From a virus, in IMG/VR virus record IMGVR_UViG_3300036830_000166, positions 1 through 58,267 of that record: a DNA stretch of 58,267 bases. The stretch is one strand, 5' to 3'. Positions 30,150 through 38,848 of the stretch are shown here, in pieces. Made by a program: the position numbers and the translations under genes. Below the pieces are notes generated by a model, which did not search any database, was not told where the DNA came from, and was given only the letters and a program-made list of their open reading frames with translations. Numbering within the stretch: position 1 is the stretch's first letter; every line of letters begins with the position of its first letter.

Positions 30150-31488
30150 TGGACACTCCTGCGCCTGTCGTCGGCGCGTCGGACGTGAATCGCGGGTTGC
30201 GCTCGGCGTCGAGCTGCGACTGCCCCTGCAACACTTCCGCGAACTGGCCCATCTCGGCGATACGGGATGCGTAGAGGGCCGCCAGGGACAGGAACCGCTG
30301 GTGCATCGGGATCGTGGCCGCGAACTCAGCCCCGCCCATCTTGAACGTGGCGATGTGCTGCGCCTCGTCGAGCAGGGCCTCGTAGATGTCGAGGGTCACG
30401 TTGATCGGGTCGGTGGGCACGGACGGCACAGGCGCGTTCTCGATGACGGTTGCGGTGACGGAGCGCGTGGTGGAGTCGGCGGCTGGCGTCAGCGCGATCA
30501 GGTTCAGCGACGCGACGAGGGCCTGCGCCGGAGTGCCCTTGGCCGCGCCTTGCCACGACGGGTTGTACTGGTCGGCGGACGTGACCGCGTCGATCTCCAG
30601 CGGGAGGTTGTTGACGCGGATGCCGAGCAGGGCTGGCGCGATGGTCAGCAGGCGCATCCCGTCGGCGTAGCGCTGCTCGCAGTAGCGCTGCCGCGGCAGA
30701 TCCTTGGCGTTGGATTCGCGGCCGAGGAGATCCGCCAGCGCGCCCCACTTGGCAAGCCACGACCAGTCGTCGGGGATCACGATCGGGGAGCCGGTGGGGG
30801 AGGTGATGGCGGAGTTGGAGGTGAGGACTTCGTAGATCCCGCCAGCCACGTTGAGTTGTGTGTCCACGTCGAAAGTGAGGAGAGGCTGCGTCGACATTGC
30901 GTACGTGGAAGGGATACCCGGCGGCAGGGTTGTATAGTCCGGCTCGAAGGACTGCCACGCCCACGAGTCGTCCTGCCACAGCGTCGAGGGCGCGAGGCCC
31001 GTCGCAGGATTCGGCAGGTATGCCACGCGGCGCAGGTCGAGCGTCGTCGGCAGCAGGGCGATCCGGCCTGCGACGCCCGCCAGCTGGAACTGGGTCAGGA
31101 CGCAGGCTGTCGCGCCGAGGAGTTCGTTGATGCGCTGCTGGAGCGCGTTGCCGATGTCGGAGAGGGAGAATTGCGTGGAGCCCAGCCATATTGTGGAGGC
31201 GCCGTTCGGAGGCTCCAGCAGGTGGTACTCGATCACCGTGTAGAGATAGTCGATGACGAGGAGTTGCTGGCGCAGGGATGTGGCGGGAGTGGTGAGGTCG
31301 TACCACGTCTCATTGTCGATGGTGGGAAAGGTGAAGTCGCCGCGCCAGTAACCCGTGTAGGCGTTCCACTCTCTCAACGATTCCTGTACGTACAGGGTGA
31401 GTTCGTCCTGCGACCAGAACTGGTTGGTCGGATCGTAGAGCCGCTGCGAGAGCGCGGCCAGCATGGTCGATAGGGTGGTAACGGGCAA
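30139..31488 (-). CDS. connector or tail structural protein, 449 aa
   Basis: The start is TTG 31488, directly after the TGA of the upstream gene, with a GGGGGG tract about 7 bases before it; the first ATG (31464) has no ribosome site. The N-terminus (LSQRLYDPTNQFWSQDELTL, then YVQESLREWNAYTGYWRGDF) is a helical segment seen in phage head-tail joining or neck proteins. A beta-rich middle and a helical C-terminus follow. It is tightly linked to the large tail protein. The exact role is inferred. Confidence 0.55.
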   Translation of the reverse strand: MPVTTLSTMLAALSQRLYDPTNQFWSQDELTLYVQESLREWNAYTGYWRGDFTFPTIDNETWYDLTTPATSLRQQLLVIDYLYTVIEYHLLEPPNGASTIWLGSTQFSLSDIGNALQQRINELLGATACVLTQFQLAGVAGRIALLPTTLDLRRVAYLPNPATGLAPSTLWQDDSWAWQSFEPDYTTLPPGIPSTYAMSTQPLLTFDVDTQLNVAGGIYEVLTSNSAITSPTGSPIVIPDDWSWLAKWGALADLLGRESNAKDLPRQRYCEQRYADGMRLLTIAPALLGIRVNNLPLEIDAVTSADQYNPSWQGAAKGTPAQALVASLNLIALTPAADSTTRSVTATVIENAPVPSVPTDPINVTLDIYEALLDEAQHIATFKMGGAEFAATIPMHQRFLSLAALYASRIAEMGQFAEVLQGQSQLDAERNPRFTSDAPTTGAGVSSGD

Positions 31489-31650
31489 TCACTTCCCCCC
31501 TCGCTTGCGGCGGCCTTTAGCGTGGTGCTTGACCTTGTGCTTCCTACCTCCCACGACGACTTCCTTGGCGTGTGTGGGGATGCCATGGATGTGCGTGTAC
31601 GCACGGGACTTGCGATACGCCTCCTCGGACTTGAAGTGCTCGGTCGGCAT
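31489..31650 (-). CDS. small Lys/His-rich basic protein, 53 aa
   Basis: The product begins MPTEHFKSEEAYRKSRAYTH and ends in a run of Lys/Arg/His (KHHAKGRRKRGGK). GGAGGAG about 6 bases before the ATG, at the end of the next gene, serves as ribosome site. It is one of four tiny, strongly basic proteins embedded in the late operon. A DNA-neutralising or virion cement role is possible but not shown. Confidence 0.5.
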   Translation of the reverse strand: MPTEHFKSEEAYRKSRAYTHIHGIPTHAKEVVVGGRKHKVKHHAKGRRKRGGK

Positions 31651-31653
31651 GGC

Positions 31654-31827
31654 TCACTCCTCCGTGTCCCGCCCGTCGTTGGAGTCCCGGTCGACCTTGC
31701 GCCGGGGCCGCACATGGCCGATGAACGCCGCAGGGTCGTCGGCGATCTCACGGACGTTAAGGCCGTCCCGCTGAACGCGGGGGGAGAATTGAGAGTCCTT
31801 GTCGCGGGTTTCGTCGTAGCAAGTCAC
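31654..31827 (-). CDS. hypothetical charged protein, 57 aa
   Basis: Start GTG 31827 with AAGGAGG 7 bases upstream, a strong ribosome site. The product (MTCYDETRDKDSQFSPRVQR at the start, RPRRKVDRDSNDGRDTEE at the end) is highly charged and probably disordered. Its stop is four bases before the next gene. No family was recognised. Confidence 0.5.
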   Translation of the reverse strand: MTCYDETRDKDSQFSPRVQRDGLNVREIADDPAAFIGHVRPRRKVDRDSNDGRDTEE

Positions 31828-31838
31828 GCCGGGCCTCC

Positions 31839-32438
31839 TTAGATCATGTGCTGCTTGTATTGCGTGTTAGTCAGTAGCGAGTTGAATGCACTCTTGAACT
31901 GCGCCACGCTGCGCTTCTGCGGCACGTAAGGAATCGTGCGCTGCAAGTTGGCCCGCATGGTTCTGGCCTGCGCCGCTGCCGGAGTCGTAGGCGCGGGAAG
32001 CTGCGTCAGGAATCCGGCGATGGTCGAGGTGATGACTCCGAGTAGACCTTGAATGAGGCTCGCCAGTTGCGGATCGGGAATCGTGAGGTCGCTCCAAAAC
32101 TGCTGGATATTGGCTTCGAGCACCGTCAGTATTCCGCTGATCTGTGCAGCGAGACCTGTCCCTGGCGCAGCCTGATACTGGTTGACCGCCGCCTGTACGT
32201 CGCCGAAGCCTTTGTTGATGAGGCCGAGAATGACGGAGATCGCCGCATTGAGTCCGATTCCCAGCACGCCCGCTCCGGTGAGAATGCTGACCACGGACGC
32301 AACGGCAGAGAGGCCTACGGGCGCGTACTTTTTAATGTCGCTCCAGACCGTACCCCACGAACATGCGACGCTTCCCATCAGCGGGACGAGCGCGATCGCC
32401 GCCGCCAGTCTCGTTGCGAATACTCTGCGATTCATCAT
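31839..32438 (-). CDS. putative exported lipoprotein-like protein, 199 aa
   Basis: The start at 32438 follows AAGGAGA by 7 bases; a longer frame to 32492 is rejected. The N-terminus has an RR pair and hydrophobic core (MMNRRVFATRLAAAIALVPL), then GSVACSW, a weak lipobox. The body is hydrophobic and Gly-rich (GLSAVASVVSILTGAGVLGI) with small polar segments, so it could insert in membranes. It is one of several late-operon proteins with export signals. The function is unknown. Confidence 0.5.
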   Translation of the reverse strand: MMNRRVFATRLAAAIALVPLMGSVACSWGTVWSDIKKYAPVGLSAVASVVSILTGAGVLGIGLNAAISVILGLINKGFGDVQAAVNQYQAAPGTGLAAQISGILTVLEANIQQFWSDLTIPDPQLASLIQGLLGVITSTIAGFLTQLPAPTTPAAAQARTMRANLQRTIPYVPQKRSVAQFKSAFNSLLTNTQYKQHMI

Positions 32439-32448
32439 TGCTTTCTCC

Positions 32449-33093
32449 TTATACCGTGCCGCACGGAAACAAGACATTGGGCGGTCTGGCATTCACGATG
32501 GTATTGAAAAGCGAGATGTTCGTCGAGCCATATTGCCCGAACGTCAAAGTTTGCGATTCCCAGCGTACCCGGCCCCGCCCTGCAACGTAGTGGTTAATTT
32601 CCATCGTCGAGAATCCCGGCCCCCATTTGTAGAACTGTACAAGGCAGTCCTGCGTGCCCAAGTCCCCGCCGAAGGGATACTGCGACACAAACTGGAACGA
32701 AGTCTCGACCGGGCAGGGAACGCCGTTCACCGCGCCCAGCGGTTGCGTTGTCGTCGCTCCGCATAGTTTGTAGATCGTGTACGCCGAGGGCGACTGCACG
32801 GGAGAAGGAGCGGTGCCGGGAGTCCAGTAGCGCGGCAGCCAGATAATCGGCTTCACGAATGCAGAGTAGTTGGAGGCAATCGACCAGTCGTTCGAGTTAG
32901 CGTTCTGGTAAATTCCCCACTCGTCCCACGAGTTCATGTCCACGGGGAAGCCTTTGATGGACTTCATCTCGAACCAGCGGGAATTGGGCGCGTCGGCGGA
33001 GATGATGTTCGGCTGCCCGCCGTTGGCGATGGCGAGGTAGTGTTCCAGCGCCCAGACCTGATCGGGCAGCATGTATGTGAGTAAGTCGATCAC
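32449..33093 (-). CDS. hypothetical late protein, 214 aa
   Basis: It starts with an ATGA overlap on the upstream gene. The sequence is aromatic-rich (WALEHYLAIAN, NSWDEWGIYQNANSNDW, PIIWLPRYWTPG) with two Cys residues (LCGATT, PCPVET). No catalytic motif was recognised; a receptor-binding or host-surface-related role is conceivable from its position among exported fibre genes. It could also be a lysis-related protein, but no lysozyme or amidase signature is visible. Confidence 0.45.
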   Translation of the reverse strand: MIDLLTYMLPDQVWALEHYLAIANGGQPNIISADAPNSRWFEMKSIKGFPVDMNSWDEWGIYQNANSNDWSIASNYSAFVKPIIWLPRYWTPGTAPSPVQSPSAYTIYKLCGATTTQPLGAVNGVPCPVETSFQFVSQYPFGGDLGTQDCLVQFYKWGPGFSTMEINHYVAGRGRVRWESQTLTFGQYGSTNISLFNTIVNARPPNVLFPCGTV

Positions 33094-33296
33094 CAGTTCT
33101 TCCTCGCGCTGCGAGTCGGAAAGTCTTCTACCTTGACGCCGCGCTTCTCCGCTTCCGAAGCCATAAGCATTTCGTGTTCTACCATGAACGTGCGGAGCGT
33201 AGAGCTAATCTTCCACAACCACCACAGGATGCCGCCGAGCGGGGCGAACAGTACGATCTGCCCCGCCGACACATCCCACGTGAAGTGGATGCCCAT
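33090..33296 (-). CDS. small single-span membrane protein, 68 aa
   Basis: One hydrophobic helix near residues 12-30 (GQIVLFAPLGGILWWLWKI) followed by a charged helical tail (STLRTFMVEHEMLMASEAEK). The layout, a short N-out segment, one helix, and a long charged C-terminus, resembles spanin or holin-associated small proteins. It neighbours two other membrane genes, so a lysis cassette is possible. Confidence 0.5.
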   Translation of the reverse strand: MGIHFTWDVSAGQIVLFAPLGGILWWLWKISSTLRTFMVEHEMLMASEAEKRGVKVEDFPTRSARKNW

Positions 33297-33297
33297 C

Positions 33298-33471
33298 TCA
33301 GGAGTATTGCCCCAGAAATGCGACCGTGCCGACGATCAGCGTGTCGTGCGGGTAGTAGCCGTAAGTTGTCCAGAATGCGGCGTAAGAGTTGTTGAGCGCA
33401 GTCTGAATCTGCGCGGTGGTCAAACCTGTGAGGTCAACGGTTACCGGGAAATGATCGGGAGGTCCGGGCAT
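33298..33471 (-). CDS. hypothetical protein, 57 aa
   Basis: GGAG lies about 9 bases before the ATG. The product begins MPGPPDHFPVTVDLTGL and contains TTAQIQTALNNSYAAFWTTY, a small beta-helix pattern. It lies within the start region of the next upstream gene (38-base overlap), a compact arrangement typical of this operon. Not recognised. Confidence 0.45.
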   Translation of the reverse strand: MPGPPDHFPVTVDLTGLTTAQIQTALNNSYAAFWTTYGYYPHDTLIVGTVAFLGQYS

Positions 33472-33964
33472 TTTCAATTCTCCTGTATTCGTCGTTTGCG
33501 GTGCGCCAATAGAAATTTAATCCTGCTCCGTTCAGACTCTTGCACGCCCCTCGTTCTTCCCACACGGCACGCTCTGCGATGTAGCCGATAGCCTCTTGCA
33601 GCATGTCCGACGTGGCCTTGCCGTCCTCCGGGCATGGTCGGTAAGCGAACGGCCCGGACTCATCGCTTGCCATGGCCCAGTCACCGTCCGGGAGTTGCTT
33701 GTAGACGGCGACATTGTGCTCCGTGATGATCGGATAGTGATACCCGTTCCCTGTCCATGCGAGCAGGCCCACTACGATCACCGCGAACGGCAACGCCCAC
33801 CACCACGAGTTACGGCTCCGCGCCATCACTTTCGTCGTCGGCAGGCTCACGGGGGGCTTGCGCATCCTCCAAAGTCTGCACGCGACCAAGCAGGCGATAC
33901 ACCCAATACAGCAGTATTCCAACCAGCCAGCGACAACCGTGATGTTGGGCGTCAGGCTCCACAT
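33434..33964 (-). CDS. two-span membrane protein, 176 aa
   Basis: The start is ambiguous: the ATG at 33964 (MWSLTPNITVV) is used here because an upstream ATG at 34063 would overlap the next gene. Two hydrophobic helices (ITVVAGWLEYCCIGCIACLV and WWWALPFAVIVVGLLAW) flank a basic loop, followed by a periplasmic domain with charged helices. The topology fits a membrane protein with an exposed soluble domain. A role in lysis or envelope modification is a guess. Confidence 0.5.
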   Translation of the reverse strand: MWSLTPNITVVAGWLEYCCIGCIACLVACRLWRMRKPPVSLPTTKVMARSRNSWWWALPFAVIVVGLLAWTGNGYHYPIITEHNVAVYKQLPDGDWAMASDESGPFAYRPCPEDGKATSDMLQEAIGYIAERAVWEERGACKSLNGAGLNFYWRTANDEYRRIENARTSRSFPGNR

Positions 33965-34028
33965 ATTCAGGTGTACTTCAGCGTTCCAATTTACGGACAG
34001 CGAAACTTTTCTGTTACGAATTCCGAAG

Positions 34029-34226
34029 TCAGCGCAACCCCGGCAACACCGGAGTCCCGCCATGCACCAGACTCAACAACAACATGACCGCAAAGATGGC
34101 TGCGATCAGCACCAGAGCGACGATAAAAAACTTCTGCGCGGGTGGGGGCACTAAAGCCGTCACCGCGTAGTACGCGACCGCCAGCAGAATCACGCCTACA
34201 ACGAAATAGATCAGCAGGGTAATCAT
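34029..34226 (-). CDS. holin-like two-span membrane protein, 65 aa
   Basis: The start at 34226 has GGAGG 7 bases upstream. It encodes two transmembrane helices (LLIYFVVGVILLAVAYYAV and FFIVALVLIAAIFAVMLLLS) joined by a short Pro-rich turn (PPPAQK). This size and topology is typical of class II holins, which form lethal membrane lesions. No endolysin gene is recognised nearby, so the call stays tentative. Confidence 0.5.
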   Translation of the reverse strand: MITLLIYFVVGVILLAVAYYAVTALVPPPAQKFFIVALVLIAAIFAVMLLLSLVHGGTPVLPGLR

Positions 34227-34519
34227 GGTTTTCCTCCGTCGCTGTTGGATGCGGAATCCTTGCCGAAGTACGTTGGCAGATTGCGTGACTTGTCGCTCGG
34301 CAACCGAAGCCACGGGAAGATTCTCGGCAACCCTCCCATCACTCCCTGCGCGAACGCGAAGAACCACTTATACAGCGGCGTCGAGGTAGCGCACGGGCTG
34401 GGCATCGCGAGCGCCGCATTCGACAGCAGCCACAGCCCGACTACGATCAGAGCCGACCAGTAGGGGTGCATTTTGATAAACTCCCCGACTGCCGCCATCA
34501 GCGTTTCCACGACATCCAT
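34223..34519 (-). CDS. membrane protein, possible lysis-related, 98 aa
   Basis: The start at 34519 overlaps the preceding stop as ATGA. One clear helix (YWSALIVVGLWLLSNAALAM) follows an amphipathic N-terminus, and a second, weaker hydrophobic stretch (LYKWFFAFAQGVMGGL) precedes a polar tail. A LYKWFFAFAQGVMG-like segment is familiar to me from small membrane proteins in other phage late operons. Its function is unknown. Confidence 0.5.
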   Translation of the reverse strand: MDVVETLMAAVGEFIKMHPYWSALIVVGLWLLSNAALAMPSPCATSTPLYKWFFAFAQGVMGGLPRIFPWLRLPSDKSRNLPTYFGKDSASNSDGGKP

Positions 34520-35103
34520 CAGTGGCACCCCGAAAGCGTGACCGTGCCGTTATGCGCGGTCGTGAGCTTGGAACAGATGAAGGAGGGAGGCATCGCGCCG
34601 GCAGGGCCTTGCTTGCCCGTAGCCCCAGTCGGCCCGGTTGCGCCGGTTGCGCCCTTCGGCCCGGCGGGGCCTGTGGCTCCAGCCACGCCCTGCACGCCCT
34701 GCGGCCCGGTAGCTCCCTGCGGGCCGGTAGGCCCAGTAGCTCCCTGTGCGCCCTGACTCCCAGCCGGGCCGGGAGAGCCGGGAGGCCCAGATGGCCCCGG
34801 CGGCCCAACCTGCGGCACGTACCCCGCGCCGGAATCGACGAGGATCGCGCCATTGCTGAGGCATACGACGGGGATCGCGGCGGTGCCAATGCCGGGAGGA
34901 CACGGCGCGGCGGTCGTGGCGGCGGTGAACGAGATCATGGTCGTGGGCGATGCGCCCGGCTGCGGGATCACGTAGATCGGCCCCTGGATGCACGTGGCTC
35001 CAGCGGGCGCGGTCGTAGGACACTTGACGACTTGGCCGTGCGCCGTCGCTGCAAACGGCAGCAGCAGAAGCAGCAGGGTTAGCAGGGCCCGGTGGATACG
35101 CAT
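34519..35103 (-). CDS. exported collagen-like fibre protein, 194 aa
   Basis: The start at 35103 follows GGAGG by 9 bases and begins a signal peptide ([18 protein letters not shown]) with cleavage near AHGQ. Four Cys residues in the next 70 amino acids suggest disulphides. Residues about 100-170 form roughly 23 Gly-X-Y triplets ([12 protein letters not shown]), a collagen-like triple helix. A short globular tip follows ([20 protein letters not shown]). Collagen-like regions are common stalks in phage fibres; an export signal on one is not. The overlap with the upstream gene is 25 bases. Confidence 0.7.
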   Translation of the reverse strand: MRIHRALLTLLLLLLPFAATAHGQVVKCPTTAPAGATCIQGPIYVIPQPGASPTTMISFTAATTAAPCPPGIGTAAIPVVCLSNGAILVDSGAGYVPQVGPPGPSGPPGSPGPAGSQGAQGATGPTGPQGATGPQGVQGVAGATGPAGPKGATGATGPTGATGKQGPAGAMPPSFICSKLTTAHNGTVTLSGCH

Positions 35104-36734
35104 ACTGGCTTTCCTCCTACTGCGATTTGGTGCGAGCCGTTGACTGCGTGCTGGACGCCGTCGAGGGACTCGTAGGTCGTGTAGCCTGCGGGAACGGTGA
35201 CCGTGGTGCATCCCGCGCCGCCGATCGTGTTCGGACAAGTGTAGCCGGAATTGGAGTCGGTGGCGGAGGAATCGTAGACGAATAATTCGGGTGAGCCGCC
35301 GGAGCTGGTGAATGGTTCCGTGTAGACCGTGCCGGCAGGATTAGCGAACGTGCCGGGCACGCCGCCGATCATCCACAGCGCCAGACGGTCGAATCCGTTG
35401 CCGCCCAGCGTACCGACGAGGGCCGTGAACGATCCCTTGCCGTCCATCTGGTACCAGTCGCAATCCTGGTAGCCGAGGAAGGCGCAGTAGAGATAGCGCC
35501 GGGTCGCGTCGGCTTCAAGGCAATCCCCGGTCGAGCACATGGCGGATTTGGTGCCGAACTCGTCCGCCGTCTTGGGCATCGGGATCAGATGCGTGAAGAA
35601 GGTGCCGTTGTGGGACGCCCCGGACTGCGAGACGCATCCCGCGGTGAGTTCGCAGACCAGCCAGCCGTTGGTGGCGATGAAGGATTCGGGAGTGTCCGGG
35701 TTGCCGTCGGGATGGATGTTGAGAACGTCGATCACCTGCCAGCCGAACACGGTGGCGGAGGCGACGGTGGGACATCCGGCGGGGTAGCCGTTGGTGCCGC
35801 CGACCAGTGTCGGAGTGGTGACCGAGGTGGCGATGAAGTTGTCGAGGATGTTGCCCGGCTGCACGGTCAGGACGTGGGACGATGGCGAGTAGATGACGGT
35901 GGAGGGGGATTTGCAGTTGAGGAACGCCCGGAGGTCGGCCCCGCGCCGCACCATGGCCTTGTTCATCAGGGCGGTGGTGTTGTTGGACGAGAGTGGAGAG
36001 GTGCCGCCACCACAGCCCGCGCCGTTCCAGCACTGGAAGCCCTGCGTGTCCCATTCGTTCTGGAGTTCGATCGCGTCGAGCGTGATGCCCAGGCTGTTGA
36101 GATGAGTGATGAGGTTCGACAGGAACGTGAACATGGTCGTGTCGGTTTCCGTCGAGCCGCCCTGGGTGTTGTCGTCGTAAGCGCGGCAGGAGTTAGTGAC
36201 GTCCGGCGAGCAGCAGCCCGCGACGCCGCCGCAGGAGCCGACGGAGATCGTGCCCGCGAGGGCCGCGCCCGCGGGCGTGTCGCCGAGAGTGTAGATGACT
36301 TTCATGGGCGCATTGGGTGCGCCGGTGAATCCCGCCGTCTGCTTGCAGCGTTGCACGATGCTGTCCAGCGCCGTCCAGTTGAAGGAGTATGTGTGCGCGC
36401 CAACCGGGCCGGAGACGGTCATCAGCTGGCCGATCTTGGCGCCGGAGTCCCAGATGCGACAGGTGCCTTGCTGCATGGCCGCGCCCGCGAGGTCGCGCGG
36501 CGGCCACGAAGGCGTAGAGGAATTGAAGATCCCGCCGAACATGCGCGGCAGGATGGACGGGCCGGGTGGCGGAGGCGTAGGGCCGCTGAGGCCGGAGATG
36601 GTGGTCTGGCCGCCAATCGCGGTCTGGCCGCCGACGACGGACTGCGCGGACAGCAGCGACGGCCAAGCTAGCAGCGCCGCCAGCAGGGCAGCGGTAACGA
36701 GAGAGATCGCGGTGGCGGTTATTTTATGGCGCAT
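35079..36734 (-). CDS. exported clan GH-A glycoside hydrolase-like protein, 551 aa
   Basis: A signal peptide ends near LLSAQS (residues 1-31), then a Gly/Thr-rich linker. The core from residue 85 follows a clan GH-A TIM barrel: [37 protein letters not shown], then AIELQNEWD with Asn226-Glu227 as the acid/base on strand 4. LNIHPDG near 340 and LVCELTAG with Glu362, a likely nucleophile on strand 7, follow. About 14 Cys residues suggest oxidative folding outside the cytoplasm. It probably cleaves host surface or biofilm glycans and could act as a fibre depolymerase or as a secreted enzyme. Confidence 0.65.
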   Translation of the reverse strand: MRHKITATAISLVTAALLAALLAWPSLLSAQSVVGGQTAIGGQTTISGLSGPTPPPPGPSILPRMFGGIFNSSTPSWPPRDLAGAAMQQGTCRIWDSGAKIGQLMTVSGPVGAHTYSFNWTALDSIVQRCKQTAGFTGAPNAPMKVIYTLGDTPAGAALAGTISVGSCGGVAGCCSPDVTNSCRAYDDNTQGGSTETDTTMFTFLSNLITHLNSLGITLDAIELQNEWDTQGFQCWNGAGCGGGTSPLSSNNTTALMNKAMVRRGADLRAFLNCKSPSTVIYSPSSHVLTVQPGNILDNFIATSVTTPTLVGGTNGYPAGCPTVASATVFGWQVIDVLNIHPDGNPDTPESFIATNGWLVCELTAGCVSQSGASHNGTFFTHLIPMPKTADEFGTKSAMCSTGDCLEADATRRYLYCAFLGYQDCDWYQMDGKGSFTALVGTLGGNGFDRLALWMIGGVPGTFANPAGTVYTEPFTSSGGSPELFVYDSSATDSNSGYTCPNTIGGAGCTTVTVPAGYTTYESLDGVQHAVNGSHQIAVGGKPVCVSTGPC

Positions 36735-38848
36735 ACGAAAGCGTTCGCGTCGACATTGAGTGTGCCAGCCGCGTTGCTGGTCGCGGCTTGGATTGTAAAG
36801 GTGGTTGAGCTGCCCGTAGTGACCGGGCCGCTGATGCGGACAGGGTAGTAGGTGCCCGTTGCTGCGGCGGCGGCCGCGGCGGTGACCAGCGCCCCGTTGG
36901 TGGTCTGGCGTCCGAAGGTGTGCGTCTGGGTGGTGGCGTTCGCGCCAATCTCTACGTTGAGCGACATGTTGGCCGGGGCGGAGGTGAAGTTGATGCCGAA
37001 CTCCGCGGATTCGGCGGCGGTAGTGAATTTGTAGGTGCCGACGCAGTCGAGGAGTACCGCCGTCGCGCCCTGGATCGAGGTCGGATAGGTGAAGGCTGTG
37101 GTGCCGCCAGTCGTGCCATTTGAGTACGGCGACGCCGGGCCGACCGTGGACGGCAGCGAGGTGGCGATGTTGACGCCGGAGGATCGGAGGCAGCCGGAGC
37201 CATCGCCGACCGCGACGATACCGTTGGCCATTCCGCCAAGGGACGCCGCGCCGCAGGCGACGTTGGCCGCCGTCGAGCCGGAGAGGCCGAGGAACGAGGT
37301 CAGGGATTCGGAGCCGGACAGCGCCGGGAACAGGAGGATCGAGCCGTTGGTCGACGATGGCCCGGTGCCGGGCAGGCCGATTCCGTATTCCGCAGTGATT
37401 GTCGTCGGCGCGAACAGGCAGATGACGTTGGATGCCGCAGCGGCCTGGCAGGCGGTAAGCGGGTCAGGGCCCTGCTCGACGCCGAGGTAGCCGGCGGTGG
37501 AGGCGTTGGAGGTGGCGAGGGAGTTGAAGAATCCCGCGCCGGTGATGTCGATACTCCAGAGAGTTGCGCCGCCCGGTTTTTGGCCAAGGAGAAAGTTTCC
37601 TGTGGGCACAGTGTCGGTCTTACGGGTCATCAGGAACATCGTGTTCGTGTCATTGGCCCACTGCGTCTGCGAGACATTGCCGGGGAGGAGTAAGGGATTG
37701 ACGCCCGCGCTTCCGTTGGCTCCGCCGTAGAGTGCAAGCACTGGGTTGGAGGATGTGCCGGTGTTGACGATCTCACTCGCCGTGCCTGAGACCGTAGCTA
37801 CGCTACCAGTCGCGCATCCGGTGCAGGTGCCGGTGACGGTGATGTTCCCAACGGTCGTATTGCCGGTCACAGAGAGCGTGCTGCCGAGGCTGACTGGAAC
37901 GCTGAGAGTCGTCAACGTCGTATTGAAGTCGGCCATCGTGGTTACGCCGGACGTTAGAGTGATGTCGGTCTGGCTCCAGGATTGACCTGTACCGGTGCCG
38001 GTCGCACCGGTGAATAACTGCCACCCGTTTACAGGCGCGCCGCTTCCGCCAGCCTCAATACGGTTGCGAGGATTCCCGGAATTGAAGTCTTCGATGATCA
38101 GGGTCAGGCCGGTAGCGGTTCCCGGAAGCACGCGGAATAGCGCGCCAGTGGTGCCAGAATTAGTGAAATCGCAGGTCGAGGTGACGAGGCATTGCCACGC
38201 CTGATAGGTGCCGGAAGTTTGCGTCCACCCCACCGCGCCGTAGTCCGTCGCCAAGGGAGTCAGTGCTCCGGTTCGAGTACCGCCCGCGCCGCCGGTGAAC
38301 GATAACACTCCTGTGTTAGCGATCGTGGTCGTGCCCAGGGAATTGCTGATGCTGAGGCCGGGAGTCGTCACAGCGAGATTCAGCAGGGCTTGGTTCCCGT
38401 TTACGATGCCGCTGGTCTGGAGCACGATGGATGTCCCGCCACCGCCGCCGCCCGTGCCGGAGACAGCCGCGTCGTTCCACGTGAACGGGGCTGGGAGCTG
38501 CGGGTAGGCTGGCGAAGGGTTGCAGGAGGCGTCGTTCGAGATGGTCACGTCGTACTGGGCCGACTGGGACGCGAAGAACAGGAACGATGCGTCCGCGTTG
38601 GCGCAGAAGGGATTGGCCAGCGGCGTGGAGGTGACGGTCGAGTAGATAGTGGCGAGGGTCGGCGATCCGGTGATGAACACGCTGACCTTGCAGCGCGGGT
38701 ACGTGCCCATCAGCGGATTCGAGGAGGAGATGCCGCTAACCGAGGCCAGCACGTCGCCGGACTGGCACCATTGTTGAAACGATCCGTTCTGCGCAAGGGC
38801 AGGAGCGGCGCAGGCCAGCAGGAGGAGCGGCAGAAGTCGCCGGATCAT
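36719..38848 (-). CDS. large exported fibre-like protein, 709 aa
   Basis: The start at 38848 follows GGGAGGG and overlaps the preceding stop as ATGA. A signal peptide reads MIRRLLPLLLLACAAPALAQ, and several Cys residues follow (QWCQSG, RCKV, FCAN, SCNP). The body is a long Thr/Ser/Gly-rich beta repeat region (SNSLGTTTIANTGVLSFTGG, TLSVPVSLGSTLSVTGNTTV) typical of fibre shafts, with a globular C-terminus. It is probably a tail fibre, but with an N-terminal Sec signal instead of the usual tail-attachment domain. Confidence 0.6.
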   Translation of the reverse strand: MIRRLLPLLLLACAAPALAQNGSFQQWCQSGDVLASVSGISSSNPLMGTYPRCKVSVFITGSPTLATIYSTVTSTPLANPFCANADASFLFFASQSAQYDVTISNDASCNPSPAYPQLPAPFTWNDAAVSGTGGGGGGTSIVLQTSGIVNGNQALLNLAVTTPGLSISNSLGTTTIANTGVLSFTGGAGGTRTGALTPLATDYGAVGWTQTSGTYQAWQCLVTSTCDFTNSGTTGALFRVLPGTATGLTLIIEDFNSGNPRNRIEAGGSGAPVNGWQLFTGATGTGTGQSWSQTDITLTSGVTTMADFNTTLTTLSVPVSLGSTLSVTGNTTVGNITVTGTCTGCATGSVATVSGTASEIVNTGTSSNPVLALYGGANGSAGVNPLLLPGNVSQTQWANDTNTMFLMTRKTDTVPTGNFLLGQKPGGATLWSIDITGAGFFNSLATSNASTAGYLGVEQGPDPLTACQAAAASNVICLFAPTTITAEYGIGLPGTGPSSTNGSILLFPALSGSESLTSFLGLSGSTAANVACGAASLGGMANGIVAVGDGSGCLRSSGVNIATSLPSTVGPASPYSNGTTGGTTAFTYPTSIQGATAVLLDCVGTYKFTTAAESAEFGINFTSAPANMSLNVEIGANATTQTHTFGRQTTNGALVTAAAAAAATGTYYPVRISGPVTTGSSTTFTIQAATSNAAGTLNVDANAFVCAIK

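Noticed and set aside
30067-31473. 468-codon plus-strand frame opposite the connector gene
   Set aside because: Antisense shadow; the minus-strand gene has consistent operon overlaps and a sensible protein.
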